Both the position numbers and the translations under genes were made by a program. From Alentia gelatinosa (lineage: Eukaryota; Annelida; Polychaeta; Phyllodocida; Polynoidae): 64,000 nt of DNA. Location: assembly GCA_950022655.1 (NCBI GenBank), contig OX465584.1, positions 27,687,469 through 27,751,468 of the forward strand, written 5' to 3'. How positions within the stretch are numbered: the first letter of the stretch is position 1; each line of letters opens with the position of its first letter. This document shows positions 12,699-26,348 of the stretch, piece by piece. The notes below the pieces were generated by a model, which saw nothing but the letters and a program-made list of their open reading frames with translations, did not search any database and was not told where the DNA came from.

Positions 12699-15600
12699 GA
12701 ATACTCTCATCAGCAATGTTTAGCAAGACACATACTGATTTTACATTATCTACCAATGACAAAGGGTTGGAGGGTTTCAATGTGATTTTTCTTGAGAAAT
12801 CCTACATTGTAAAACGTCCCTGTGAACTAAATGCTTTTTCATAGAGGTAAATTAATTGCTCTTGAATGCTATTCCAGTGAGGGATTATGATATCAGTATA
12901 TGGTAGTATTGTGGAGCAGCTTATAGGACTATTTCTTGGATTCTAAAAAAGCATAATTGAGACTTTTGTCATGGACTTCATAGGGCTCTATGTTCAACCG
13001 AGGCCATTGTTTTAAAATGATACAAACATGATCAATTATACATAATTATCATATTTGACCTGAACTTCACCAAGGACAATGCCATAAATCGTAAATAAAC
13101 TGGGGGAGAAGGTCTTCTAGAGATAAGTGAAAATATGCATGTCAAATATATCCATGATACTTATTACCTACTATATCTAAAAAACTACGATTCTGGTAGT
13201 ATCTGCTTGGACTTCTGCCCGCACATAAGGAGAGAGTGAACCAGACTTAGGCTTGGAGAGTGAGGGGCCACGAGAGTTAGAATCTCGTGGAGGAAAATAT
13301 TAGAATCTGTTCTTCTTTTTTTGTAGATCTATTTGCAGAAATATCTTTTCTCTTATGATTTATTTCGAGCCATGCCAAAATCGATGTTTAGTAGTGTAGT
13401 TTTCTTATCTACTTTTCAGGTGAGAGATCTCAACTTTCGCTGGTCGCCCCACTTTCAAAACTCCGCTGATTCCCTCCAACCAGCAACAGCCTAAGTATTT
13501 GACCCTATTAGAGCATCTGACTTTGTGGAGTAGTCAGCAGGGTGTTTCCCTGGCAATGCGAGTGTCGGGTGTTCGAACCCAGCAATAGGCAGCCCATAAT
13601 TTCATTTTTCAATATTCTCCTCTTAACTCGGACTCGACGAAGTCGCTAAATATATCCATGATATTTATGCAAGATAGATAAAAGAAGCAAGAGGAACCAA
13701 ACTGATTTGTTCCTGCTATATTTTGAGCGTACCAATCTCTGATCACTTTAAAGTTTGCTTATTATGGATGGATAGCAAACCATTCCTGTTGAGGAAGCAT
13801 TTGTTTCACACCGTCTCCACCAGGTGGCAAGCCTGTACCATGACTTGACCAGTCTCTCCTCACTGGTAGGGTTCCCTACACAGCATGTTGCAGGGCTTGC
13901 CCTGTAGAGGAATCATGTGCATCTTGTCCTGTATAACAAATTCAGAATACTCTCATCAGCAATGTTTAGCAAGACACATACTGATATTACCAATGATCTA
14001 CCAATGACAAAGGTTTGGAGGGTTTCAATGTGATTTTTCTTGAGAAATCCTACATTGAAAAACGTCCCTGTGAACTAAATGCTTTTTCATAGAGGTAAAT
14101 TAATTGCTCTTGAATGCTATTCCAGTGAGGGATTATGATATCAGTATATGGTAGTATTGTGGAGCAGCTTATAGGACTATTTCTTGGATTCTAAAAAAGC
14201 ATAATTGAGACTTTTGTCATGGACTTCATAGGGCTCTATGTTCAACTGAGGCCATTGTTTTAAAATGATACAAACATGATCAATTATACATAATTATCAT
14301 ATTTGACCTGAACTTCACCAAGGACAATGCCATAAATCGTAAATAAACTGGGGGAGAAGGTCTTCTAGAGATAAGTGAAAATATGCATGTCAAATATATC
14401 CATGATACTTATTACCTACTATATCTAAAAAACTACGATTCTGGTAGTATCTGCTTGGACTTCTGCCCGCACATAAGGACAGAGTGAACCAGACTTAGGC
14501 TTGGAGAGTGAGGGGCCACGAGAGTTAGAATCTCGTGGAGAAAAATATTAGAATCTGTTCTTCTTTTTTTGTAGATCTATTTGCAGAAATATCTTTTCTC
14601 TTATGATTTATTTCGAGCCATGCCAAAATCGATGTTTAGTAGTGTAGTTTTCTTATCTACTTTTCAGGTGAGAGATCTCAACTTTCGCTGGTCGCCCCAC
14701 TTTCAAAACTTCGCTGATTCCCTCCAACCAGCAACAGCCTAAGTATTTGACCCTATTAGAGCATCTGACTTTGTGGAGTAGTCAGCAGGGTGTTTCCCTG
14801 GCAATGCGAGTGTCGGGTGTTCGAACCCAGCAATAGGCAGCCCATAATTTCATTTTTCAATATTCTCCTCTTAACTCGGACTCGACGAAGTCGCTAGATA
14901 TATCCATGATATTTATGCAAGATAGATAAAAGAAGCAAAAGGAACCAAACTGATTTGTTCCTGCTATATTTTGAGCGTACCAATCTCTGATCACTTTAAA
15001 GTTTGCTTATTATGGATGGATAGCAAACCATTCCTGTTGAGGAAGCATTTGTTTCACACCGTCTCCACCAGGTGGCAAGCCTGTACCATGACTTGACCAG
15101 TCTCTCCTCACTGGTAGGGTTCCCTACACAGCATGTTGCAGGGCTTGCCCTGTAGAGGAATCATGTGCATCTTGTCCTGTAAAACAAATTCATGATATTT
15201 ATGCAAGATAGATAAAAGAAGCAAAAGGAACCAAACTGATTTGTTCCTGCTATATTTTGAGCGTACCAATCTCTGATCACTTTAAAGTTTGCTTATAATG
15301 GATGGATAGCAAACCATTCCTGTTGAGGAAGCATAATTTGTTTCACACCGTCTCCACCAGGTGGCAAGCCTGTACCATGACTTGACCAGTCTCTCCTCAC
15401 TGGTAGGGTTCCCTACACAGCATGTTGCAGGGCTTGCCCTGTAGAGGAATCATGTGCATCTTGTCCTGTAAAACAAATTCAGAATACTCTCATCAGCAAT
15501 GTTTAGCAAGACACATACTGATTTTACATTATCTACCAATGACAAAGGGTTGGAGGGTTTCAATGTGATTTTTCTTGAGAAATCCTACATTGTAAAACGT

Positions 15601-16304
15601 CCCTGTGAACTAAATGCTTTTTCATAGAGGTAAATTAATTGCTCTTGAATGCTATTCCAGTGAGGGATTATGATATCAGTATATGGTAGTATTGTGGAGC
15701 AGCTTATAGGACTATTTCTTGGATTCTAAAAAAGCATAATTGAGACTTTTGTCATGGACTTCATAGGGCTCTATGTTCAACCGAGGCCATTGTTTTAAAA
15801 TGATACAAACATGATCAATTATACATAATTATCATATTTGACCTGAACTTCACCAAGGACAATGCCATAAATCGTAAATAAACTGGGGGAGAAGGTCTTC
15901 TAGAGATAAGTGAAAATATGCATGTCAAATATATCCATGATACTTATTACCTACTATATCTAAAAAACTACGATTCTGGTAGTATCTGCTTGGACTTCTG
16001 CCCGCACATAAGGAGAGAGTGAACCAGACTTAGGCTTGGAGAGTGAGGGGCCACGAGAGTTAGAATCTCGTGGAGGAAAATATTAGAATCTGTTCTTCTT
16101 TTTTTGTAGATCTATTTGCAGAAATATCTTTTCTCTTATGATTTATTTCGAGCCATGCCAAAATCGATGTTTAGTAGTGTAGTTTTCTTATCTACTTTTC
16201 AGGTGAGAGATCTCAACTTTCGCTGGTCGCCCCACTTTCAAAACTCCGCTGATTCCCTCCAACCAGCAACAGCCTAAGTATTTGACCCTATTAGAGCATC
16301 TGAC

Positions 16305-19300
16305 TTTGTGGAGTAGTCAGCAGGGTGTTTCCCTGGCAATGCGAGTGTCGGGTGTTCGAACCCAGCAATAGGCAGCCCATAATTTCATTTTTCAATATTC
16401 TCCTCTTAACTCGGACTCGACGAAGTCGCTAAATATATCCATGATATTTATGCAAGATAGATAAAAGAAGCAAGAGGAACCAAACTGATTTGTTCCTGCT
16501 ATATTTTGAGCGTACCAATCTCTGATCACTTTAAAGTTTGCTTATTATGGATGGATAGCAAACCATTCCTGTTGAGGAAGCATTTGTTTCACACCGTCTC
16601 CACCAGGTGGCAAGCCTGTACCATGACTTGACCAGTCTCTCCTCACTGGTAGGGTTCCCTACACAGCATGTTGCAGGGCTTGCCCTGTAGAGGAATCATG
16701 TGCATCTTGTCCTGTATAACAAATTCAGAATACTCTCATCAGCAATGTTTAGCAAGACACATACTGATATTACCAATGATCTACCAATGACAAAGGTTTG
16801 GAGGGTTTCAATGTGATTTTTCTTGAGAAATCCTACATTGAAAAACGTCCCTGTGAACTAAATGCTTTTTCATAGAGGTTAATTAATTGCTCTTGAATGC
16901 TATTCCAGTGAGGGATTATGATATCAGTATATGGTAGTATTGTGGAGCAGCTTATAGGACTATTTCTTGGATTCTAAAAAAGCATAATTGAGACTTTTGT
17001 CATGGACTTCATAGGGCTCTATGTTCAACTGAGGCCATTGTTTTAAAATGATACAAACATGATCAATTATACATAATTATCATATTTGACCTGAACTTCA
17101 CCAAGGACAATGCCATAAATCGTAAATAAACTGGGGGAGAAGGTCTTCTAGAGATAAGTGAAAATATGCATGTCAAATATATCCATGATACTTATTACCT
17201 ACTATATCTAAAAAACTACGATTCTGGTAGTATCTGCTTGGACTTCTGCCCGCACATAAGGACAGAGTGAACCAGACTTAGGCTTGGAGAGTGAGGGGCC
17301 ACGAGAGTGAGAATCTCACGGAGGAAAATATTAGAATCTGTTCTTCTTTTTTGTAAATCTATTTGCAGAAATATCTTTTCTCTTATGATTTATTTCGAGT
17401 CATGCCGAAATTGATGTTTAGTAGTGTAGTTTTCTTATCTACTTTTCTCGTGAGAAACCAATGAAATTTCAACTTTCGCTGGTCGCCCCACTTTCAAAAC
17501 CCCGCTGATTCCCTCCACCCAGCAACAGCCTAAGTATTTGACCCTATTAGAGCATCTGACTTTGTGGAGTAGTCGGCAGGGTGTTTCCCTGGCAATGCGA
17601 GTGTCGGGTGTTCGAACCCAGCAATAGGCAGCCCATAATTTAATTTTTCAATATTCTCCTCTTAACTCGGACTCGACGAAGTCGCTAAATATATCCATGA
17701 TATTTATGCAAGATAGATAAAAGAAGCAAAAGGAACCAAACTGATTTGTTCCTGCTATATTTTGAGCGTACCAATCTCTGATCACTTTAAAGTTTGCTTA
17801 TAATGGATGGATAGCAAACCATTCCTGTTGAGGAAGCATAATTTGTTTCACACCGTCTCCACCAGGTGGCAAGCCTGTACCATGACTTGACCAGTCTCTC
17901 CTCACTGGTAGGGTTCCCTACACAGCATGTTGCAGGGCCTGCCCTATAGAGGAATCATGTGCATCTTGTCCTGTATAACAAATTCAGAATACTCTCATCA
18001 GCAATGTTTAGCAAGACACATACTGATATTACCAATGATCTACCAATGACAAAGGGTTGGAGGGTTTCAATGTGATTTTTCTTGAGAAATCCTACATTGT
18101 AAAACGTCCCTGTGAACTAGATGCTTTTTCATAGAGGTAAATTAATTGCTCTTGAATGCTATTCCAGTGAGGGATTATGATATCAGTATATGGTAGTATT
18201 TGGGAGCAGCTTATAGGACTATTTCTTGGATTCTAAAAAAGCATAATTGAGACTTTTGTCATGGACTTCATAGTGCTCTATGTTCAACTGAGGCGATTGT
18301 TTTAAAATGATACAAACATGATCAATTATACATAATTATCATATTTGACCTGAACTTCACCAAGGACAATGCCATAAATCGTAAATAAACTGGGGGAGAA
18401 GGTCTTCTAGAGATAAGTGAAAATATGCATGTCAAATATATCCATGATACTTATTACCTACTATATCTAAAAAACTACGATTCTGGTAGTATCTGCTTGG
18501 ACTTCTGCCCGCACATAAGGACAGAGTGAACCAGACTTAGGCTTGGAGAGTGAGGGGCCACGAGAGTTAGAATCTCGTGGAGGAAAATATTAGAATCTGT
18601 TCTTCTTTTTTTGTAGATCTATTTGCAGAAATATCTTTTCTCTTATGATTTATTTCGAGCCATGCCAAAATCGATGTTTAGTAGTGTAGTTTTCTTATCT
18701 ACTTTTCAGGTGAGAGATCTCAACTTTCGCTGGTCGCCCCACTTTCAAAACCCCGCTGATTCCCTCCACCCAGCAACAGCCTAAGTATTTGACCCTATTA
18801 GAGCATCTGACTTTGTGGAGTAGTCGGCAGGGTGTTTCCCTGGCAATGTGAGTGTCGGGTGTTCGAACCCAGCAATAGGCAGCCCATAATTTAATTTTTC
18901 AATATTTTCCTCTTAACTCGGACTCGACGAAGTCGCTAAATATATCCATGATATTTATGCAAGATAGATAAAAGAAGCAAAAGGAACCAAACTGATTTGT
19001 TCCTGCTATATTTTGAGCGTACCAATCTCTGATCACTTTAAAGTTTGCTTATTATGGATGGATAGCAAACCATTCCTGTTGAGGAAGCATAATTTGTTTC
19101 ACACCGTCTCCACCAGGTGGCAAGCCTGTACCATGACTTGACCAGTCTCTTCTCACTGGTAGGGTTCCCTACACAGCATGTTGCAGGGCTTGCCCTGTAG
19201 AGGAATCATGTGCATCTTGTCCTGTAAAACAAATTCAGAATACTCTCATCAGCAATGTTTAGCAAGACACATACTGATTTTACATTATCTACCAATGACA

Positions 19301-22300
19301 AAGGGTTGGAGGGTTTCAATGTGATTTTTCTTGAGAAATCCTACATTGTAAAACGTCCCTGTGAACTAAATGCTTTTTCATAGAGGTAAATTAATTGCTC
19401 TTGAATGCTATTCCAGTGAGGGATTATGATATCAGTATATGGTAGTATTGTGGAGCAGCTTATAGGACTATTTCTTGGATTCTTAAAAAGCATAATTGAG
19501 ACTTTTGTCATGGACTTCATAGGGCTCTATGTTCAACTGAGGTGATTGTTTTAAAATGATACAAACATGATCAATTATACATAATTATCATATTTGACCT
19601 GAACTTCACCAAGGACAATGCCATAAATCGTAAATAAACTGGGGGAGAAGGTCTTCTAGAGATAAGTGAAAATATGCATGTCAAATATATCCATGATACT
19701 TATTACCTACTATATCTAAAAAACTACGATTCTGGTAGTATCTGCTTGGACTTCTGCCCGCACATAAGGAGAGAGTGAACCAGACTTAGGCTTGGAGAGT
19801 GAGGGGCCACGAGAGATAGAATCTCGTGGAGGAAAATATTAGAATCTGTTCTTCTTTTTTTGTAGATCTATTTGCAGAAATATCTTTTCTCTTATGATTT
19901 ATTTCGAGCCATGCCAAAATCGATGTTTAGTAGTGTAGTTTTCTTATCTACTTTTCAGGTGAGAGATCTCAACTTTCGCTGGTCGCCCCACTTTCAAAAC
20001 TCCGCTGATTCCCTCCAACCAGCAACAGCCTAAGTATTTGACCCTATTAGAGCATCTGACTTTGTGGAGTAGTCAGCAGGGTGTTTCCCTGGCAATGCGA
20101 GTGTCGGGTGTTCGAACCCAGCAATAGGCAGCCCATAATTTCATTTTTCAATATTCTCCTCTTAACTCAGGCTCGACGAAGTCGCTAGATATATCCATGA
20201 TATTTATGCAAGATAGATAAAAGAAGCAAAAGGAACCAAACTGATTTGTTCCTGCTATATTTTGAGCGTACCAATCTCTGATCACTTTAAAGTTTGCTTA
20301 TTATGGATGGATAGCAAACCATTCCTGTTGAGGAAGCATTTGTTTCACACCGTCTCCACCAGGTGGCAAGCCTGTACCATGACTTGACCAGTCTCTCCTC
20401 ACTGGTAGGGTTCCCTACACAGCATGTTGCAGGGCTTGCCCTGTAGAGGAATCATGTGCATCTTGTCCTGTAAAACAAATTCAGAATACTCTCATCAGCA
20501 ATGTTTAGCAAGACACATACTGATATTACCAATGATCTACCAATGACAAAGGGTTGGAGGGTTTCAATGTGATTTTTCTTGAGAAATCCTACATTGAAAA
20601 ACGTCCCTGTGAACTAAATGCTTTTTCATAGAGGTAAATTAATTGCTCTTGAATGCTATTCCAGTGAGGGATTATGATATCAGTATATGGTAGTATTGTG
20701 GAGCAGCTTATAGGACTATTTCTTGGATTCTAAAAAAAGCATAATTGAGACTTTTGTCATGGACTTCATAGGGCTCTATGTTCAACCGAGGCCATTGTTT
20801 TAAAATGATACAAACATGATCAATTATACATAATTATCATATTTGACCTGAACTTCACCAAGGACAATGCCATAAATCGTAAATAAACTGGGGGAGAGGG
20901 TCTTCTAGAGATAAGTGAAAATATGCATATCAAATATATCCATGATACTTATTACCTACTATATCTAAAAAACTACGATTCTGGTCGTATCTGCTTGGAC
21001 TTTTGCCCGCACATAAGGACAGAGTGAACCAGACTTAGGCTTGGAGAGTGAGGGGCCACGAGAGTTAGAATCTCGTGGAGGAAAATATTAGAATCTGTTC
21101 TTCTTTTTTTGTAGATCTATTTGCAGAAATATCTTTTCTCTTATGATGCAGGGCTTGCCCTGTAGAGGAATCATGTGCATCTTGTCCTGTATAACAAATT
21201 CAGAATACTCTCATCAGCAATGTTTAGCAAGACACATACTGATATTACCAATGATCTACCAATGACAAAGGTTTGGAGGGTTTCAATGTGATTTTTCTTG
21301 AGAAATCCTACATTGAAAAACGTCCCTGTGAACTAAATGCTTTTTCATAGAGGTAAATTAATTGCTCTTGAATGCTATTCCAGTGAGGGATTATGATATC
21401 AGTATATGGTAGTATTGTGGAGCAGCTTATAGGACTATTTCTTGGATTCTAAAAAAGCATAATTGAGACTTTTGTCATGGACTTCATAGGGCTCTATGTT
21501 CAACTGAGGCCATTGTTTTAAAATGATACAAACATGATCAATTATACATAATTATCATATTTGACCTGAACTTCACCAAGGACAATGCCATAAATCGTAA
21601 ATAAACTGGGGGAGAAGGTCTTCTAGAGATAAGTGAAAATATGCATGTCAAATATTTCCATGATACTTATTACCTACTATATCTAAAAAACTACGATTCT
21701 GGTAGTATCTGCTTGGACTTCTGCCCGCACATAAGGACAGAGTGAACCAGACTTAGGCTTGGAGAGTGAGGGGCCACGAGAGTGAAAATCTCGTGGAGGA
21801 AAATATTAGAATCTGTTCTTCTTTTTTTGTAGATCTATTTGCAGAAATATCTTTTCTCTTATGATTTATTTCGAGCCATGCCAAAATCGATGTTTAGTAG
21901 TGTAGTTTTCTTATCTACTTTTCAGGTGAGAGATCTCAACTTTCGCTGGTCGCCCCACTTTCAAAACCCCGCTGATTCCCTCCACCCAGCAACAGCCTAA
22001 GTATTTGACCCTATTAGAGCATCTGACTTTGTGAGGTAGTCGGCAGGGTGTTTCCCTGGCAATGTGAGTGTCGGGTGTTCGAACCCAGCAATAGGCAGCC
22101 CATAATTTAATTTTTCAATATTTTCCTCTTAACTCGGACTCGACGAAGTCGCTAAATATATCCATGATATTTATGCAAGATAGATAAAAGAAGCAAAAGG
22201 AACCAAACTGATTTGTTCCTGCTATATTTTGAGCGTACCAATCTCTGATCACTTTAAAGTTTGCTTATAATGGATGGATAGCAAACCATTCCTGTTGAGG

Positions 22301-25300
22301 AAGCATAATTTGTTTCACACCGTCTCCACCAGGTGGCAAGCCTGTACCATGACTTGACCAGTCTCTCCTCACTGGTAGGGTTCCCTACACAGCATGTTGC
22401 AGGGCTTGCCCTGTAGAGGAATCATGTGCATCTTGTCCTGTAAAACAAATTCATGATATTTATGCAAGATAGATAAAAGAAGCAAAAGGAACCAAACTGA
22501 TTTGTTCCTGCTATATTTTGAGCGTACCAATCTCTGATCACTTTAAAGTTTGCTTATAATGGATGGATAGCAAACCATTCCTGTTGAGGAAGCATAATTT
22601 GTTTCACACCGTCTCCACCAGGTGGCAAGCCTGTACCATGACTTGACCAGTCTCTCCTCACTGGTAGGGTTCCCTACACAGCATGTTGCAGGGCTTGCCC
22701 TGTAGAGGAATCATGTGCATCTTGTCCTGTAAAACAAATTCAGAATACTCTCATCAGCAATGTTTAGCAAGACACATACTGATTTTACATTATCTACCAA
22801 TGACAAAGGGTTGGAGGGTTTCAATGTGATTTTTCTTGAGAAATCCTACATTGTAAAACGTCCCTGTGAACTAAATGCTTTTTCATAGAGGTAAATTAAT
22901 TGCTCTTGAATGCTATTCCAGTGAGGGATTATGATATCAGTATATGGTAGTATTGTGGAGCAGCTTATAGGACTATTTCTTGGATTCTAAAAAAGCATAA
23001 TTGAGACTTTTGTCATGGACTTCATAGGGCTCTATGTTCAACCGAGGCCATTGTTTTAAAATGATACAAACATGATCAATTATACATAATTATCATATTT
23101 GACCTGAACTTCACCAAGGACAATGCCATAAATCGTAAATAAACTGGGGGAGAAGGTCTTCTAGAGATAAGTGAAAATATGCATGTCAAATATATCCATG
23201 ATACTTATTACCTACTATATCTAAAAAACTACGATTCTGGTAGTATCTGCTTGGACTTCTGCCCGCACATAAGGAGAGAGTGAACCAGACTTAGGCTTGG
23301 AGAGTGAGGGGCCACGAGAGTTAGAATCTCGTGGAGGAAAATATTAGAATCTGTTCTTCTTTTTTTGTAGATCTATTTGCAGAAATATCTTTTCTCTTAT
23401 GATTTATTTCGAGCCATGCCAAAATCGATGTTTAGTAGTGTAGTTTTCTTATCTACTTTTCAGGTGAGAGATCTCAACTTTCGCTGGTCGCCCCACTTTC
23501 AAAACTCCGCTGATTCCCTCCAACCAGCAACAGCCTAAGTATTTGACCCTATTAGAGCATCTGACTTTGTGGAGTAGTCAGCAGGGTGTTTCCCTGGCAA
23601 TGCGAGTGTCGGGTGTTCGAACCCAGCAATAGGCAGCCCATAATTTCATTTTTCAATATTCTCCTCTTAACTCGGACTCGACGAAGTCGCTAAATATATC
23701 CATGATATTTATGCAAGATAGATAAAAGAAGCAAGAGGAACCAAACTGATTTGTTCCTGCTATATTTTGAGCGTACCAATCTCTGATCACTTTAAAGTTT
23801 GCTTATTATGGATGGATAGCAAACCATTCCTGTTGAGGAAGCATTTGTTTCACACCGTCTCCACCAGGTGGCAAGCCTGTACCATGACTTGACCAGTCTC
23901 TCCTCACTGGTAGGGTTCCCTACACAGCATGTTGCAGGGCTTGCCCTGTAGAGGAATCATGTGCATCTTGTCCTGTATAACAAATTCAGAATACTCTCAT
24001 CAGCAATGTTTAGCAAGACACATACTGATATTACCAATGATCTACCAATGACAAAGGTTTGGAGGGTTTCAATGTGATTTTTCTTGAGAAATCCTACATT
24101 GAAAAACGTCCCTGTGAACTAAATGCTTTTTCATAGAGGTAAATTAATTGCTCTTGAATGCTATTCCAGTGAGGGATTATGATATCAGTATATGGTAGTA
24201 TTGTGGAGCAGCTTATAGGACTATTTCTTGGATTCTAAAAAAGCATAATTGAGACTTTTGTCATGGACTTCATAGGGCTCTATGTTCAACTGAGGCCATT
24301 GTTTTAAAATGATACAAACATGATCAATTATACATAATTATCATATTTGACCTGAACTTCACCAAGGACAATGCCATAAATCGTAAATAAACTGGGGGAG
24401 AAGGTCTTCTAGAGATAAGTGAAAATATGCATGTCAAATATATCCATGATACTTATTACCTACTATATCTAAAAAACTACGATTCTGGTAGTATCTGCTT
24501 GGACTTCTGCCCGCACATAAGGACAGAGTGAACCAGACTTAGGCTTGGAGAGTGAGGGGCCACGAGAGTTAGAATCTCGTGGAGAAAAATATTAGAATCT
24601 GTTCTTCTTTTTTTGTAGATCTATTTGCAGAAATATCTTTTCTCTTATGATTTATTTCGAGCCATGCCAAAATCGATGTTTAGTAGTGTAGTTTTCTTAT
24701 CTACTTTTCAGGTGAGAGATCTCAACTTTCGCTGGTCGCCCCACTTTCAAAACTTCGCTGATTCCCTCCAACCAGCAACAGCCTAAGTATTTGACCCTAT
24801 TAGAGCATCTGACTTTGTGGAGTAGTCAGCAGGGTGTTTCCCTGGCAATGCGAGTGTCGGGTGTTCGAACCCAGCAATAGGCAGCCCATAATTTCATTTT
24901 TCAATATTCTCCTCTTAACTCGGACTCGACGAAGTCGCTAGATATATCCATGATATTTATGCAAGATAGATAAAAGAAGCAAAAGGAACCAAACTGATTT
25001 GTTCCTGCTATATTTTGAGCGTACCAATCTCTGATCACTTTAAAGTTTGCTTATTATGGATGGATAGCAAACCATTCCTGTTGAGGAAGCATTTGTTTCA
25101 CACCGTCTCCACCAGGTGGCAAGCCTGTACCATGACTTGACCAGTCTCTCCTCACTGGTAGGGTTCCCTACACAGCATGTTGCAGGGCTTGCCCTGTAGA
25201 GGAATCATGTGCATCTTGTCCTGTAAAACAAATTCATGATATTTATGCAAGATAGATAAAAGAAGCAAAAGGAACCAAACTGATTTGTTCCTGCTATATT

Positions 25301-26348
25301 TTGAGCGTACCAATCTCTGATCACTTTAAAGTTTGCTTATAATGGATGGATAGCAAACCATTCCTGTTGAGGAAGCATAATTTGTTTCACACCGTCTCCA
25401 CCAGGTGGCAAGCCTGTACCATGACTTGACCAGTCTCTCCTCACTGGTAGGGTTCCCTACACAGCATGTTGCAGGGCTTGCCCTGTAGAGGAATCATGTG
25501 CATCTTGTCCTGTAAAACAAATTCAGAATACTCTCATCAGCAATGTTTAGCAAGACACATACTGATTTTACATTATCTACCAATGACAAAGGGTTGGAGG
25601 GTTTCAATGTGATTTTTCTTGAGAAATCCTACATTGTAAAACGTCCCTGTGAACTAAATGCTTTTTCATAGAGGTAAATTAATTGCTCTTGAATGCTATT
25701 CCAGTGAGGGATTATGATATCAGTATATGGTAGTATTGTGGAGCAGCTTATAGGACTATTTCTTGGATTCTAAAAAAGCATAATTGAGACTTTTGTCATG
25801 GACTTCATAGGGCTCTATGTTCAACCGAGGCCATTGTTTTAAAATGATACAAACATGATCAATTATACATAATTATCATATTTGACCTGAACTTCACCAA
25901 GGACAATGCCATAAATCGTAAATAAACTGGGGGAGAAGGTCTTCTAGAGATAAGTGAAAATATGCATGTCAAATATATCCATGATACTTATTACCTACTA
26001 TATCTAAAAAACTACGATTCTGGTAGTATCTGCTTGGACTTCTGCCCGCACATAAGGAGAGAGTGAACCAGACTTAGGCTTGGAGAGTGAGGGGCCACGA
26101 GAGTTAGAATCTCGTGGAGGAAAATATTAGAATCTGTTCTTCTTTTTTTGTAGATCTATTTGCAGAAATATCTTTTCTCTTATGATTTATTTCGAGCCAT
26201 GCCAAAATCGATGTTTAGTAGTGTAGTTTTCTTATCTACTTTTCAGGTGAGAGATCTCAACTTTCGCTGGTCGCCCCACTTTCAAAACTCCGCTGATTCC
26301 CTCCAACCAGCAACAGCCTAAGTATTTGACCCTATTAGAGCATCTGAC
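16305..26348. repeat. central satellite block, copy B of the ~10 kb duplication
   Basis: Monomer spacings 1256, 1251, 1249, 1967, 1538, 1248 and 1535 match copy A. The offset to copy A is 10,057 bp up to about 19.6 kb and 10,044 bp after about 20.7 kb; the change is explained by extra single bases in copy A between 9,585 and 10,690. Outside that stretch I found no difference in the diagnostic sites compared by eye after the first ~200 bp. This implies a very recent block duplication, strong homogenisation, or an assembly repeat. Confidence 0.9.
21136..21156. repeat. composite monomer junction (copy B)
   Basis: Same CTCTTATGAT to TGCAGGGCTTGCCC fusion as at 11,104, located 10,044 bp further on. 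It supports the block-duplication relationship of the two central blocks. Confidence 0.9.

Larger units (their letters stand above)
6248..16304. repeat. central satellite block, copy A of a ~10 kb duplication
   Basis: Monomer spacings 1256, 1251, 1254, 1975, 1538, 1248 and 1535 recur in the same order in the next block. The 1,975 bp interval is a composite of two truncated monomers joined near 11,104. The 1,538 and 1,535 bp intervals each contain an extra 289 bp partial copy. Shared rare variants, such as TCTCACGG at ~7,258 and TCTAAAAAAAGC near 10,687, confirm that the two blocks are copies. The precise duplication boundary falls inside the first monomer, because the first ~200 bp of monomers 6248 and 16305 differ (CGGCAGG against CAGCAGG). 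Confidence 0.9.
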
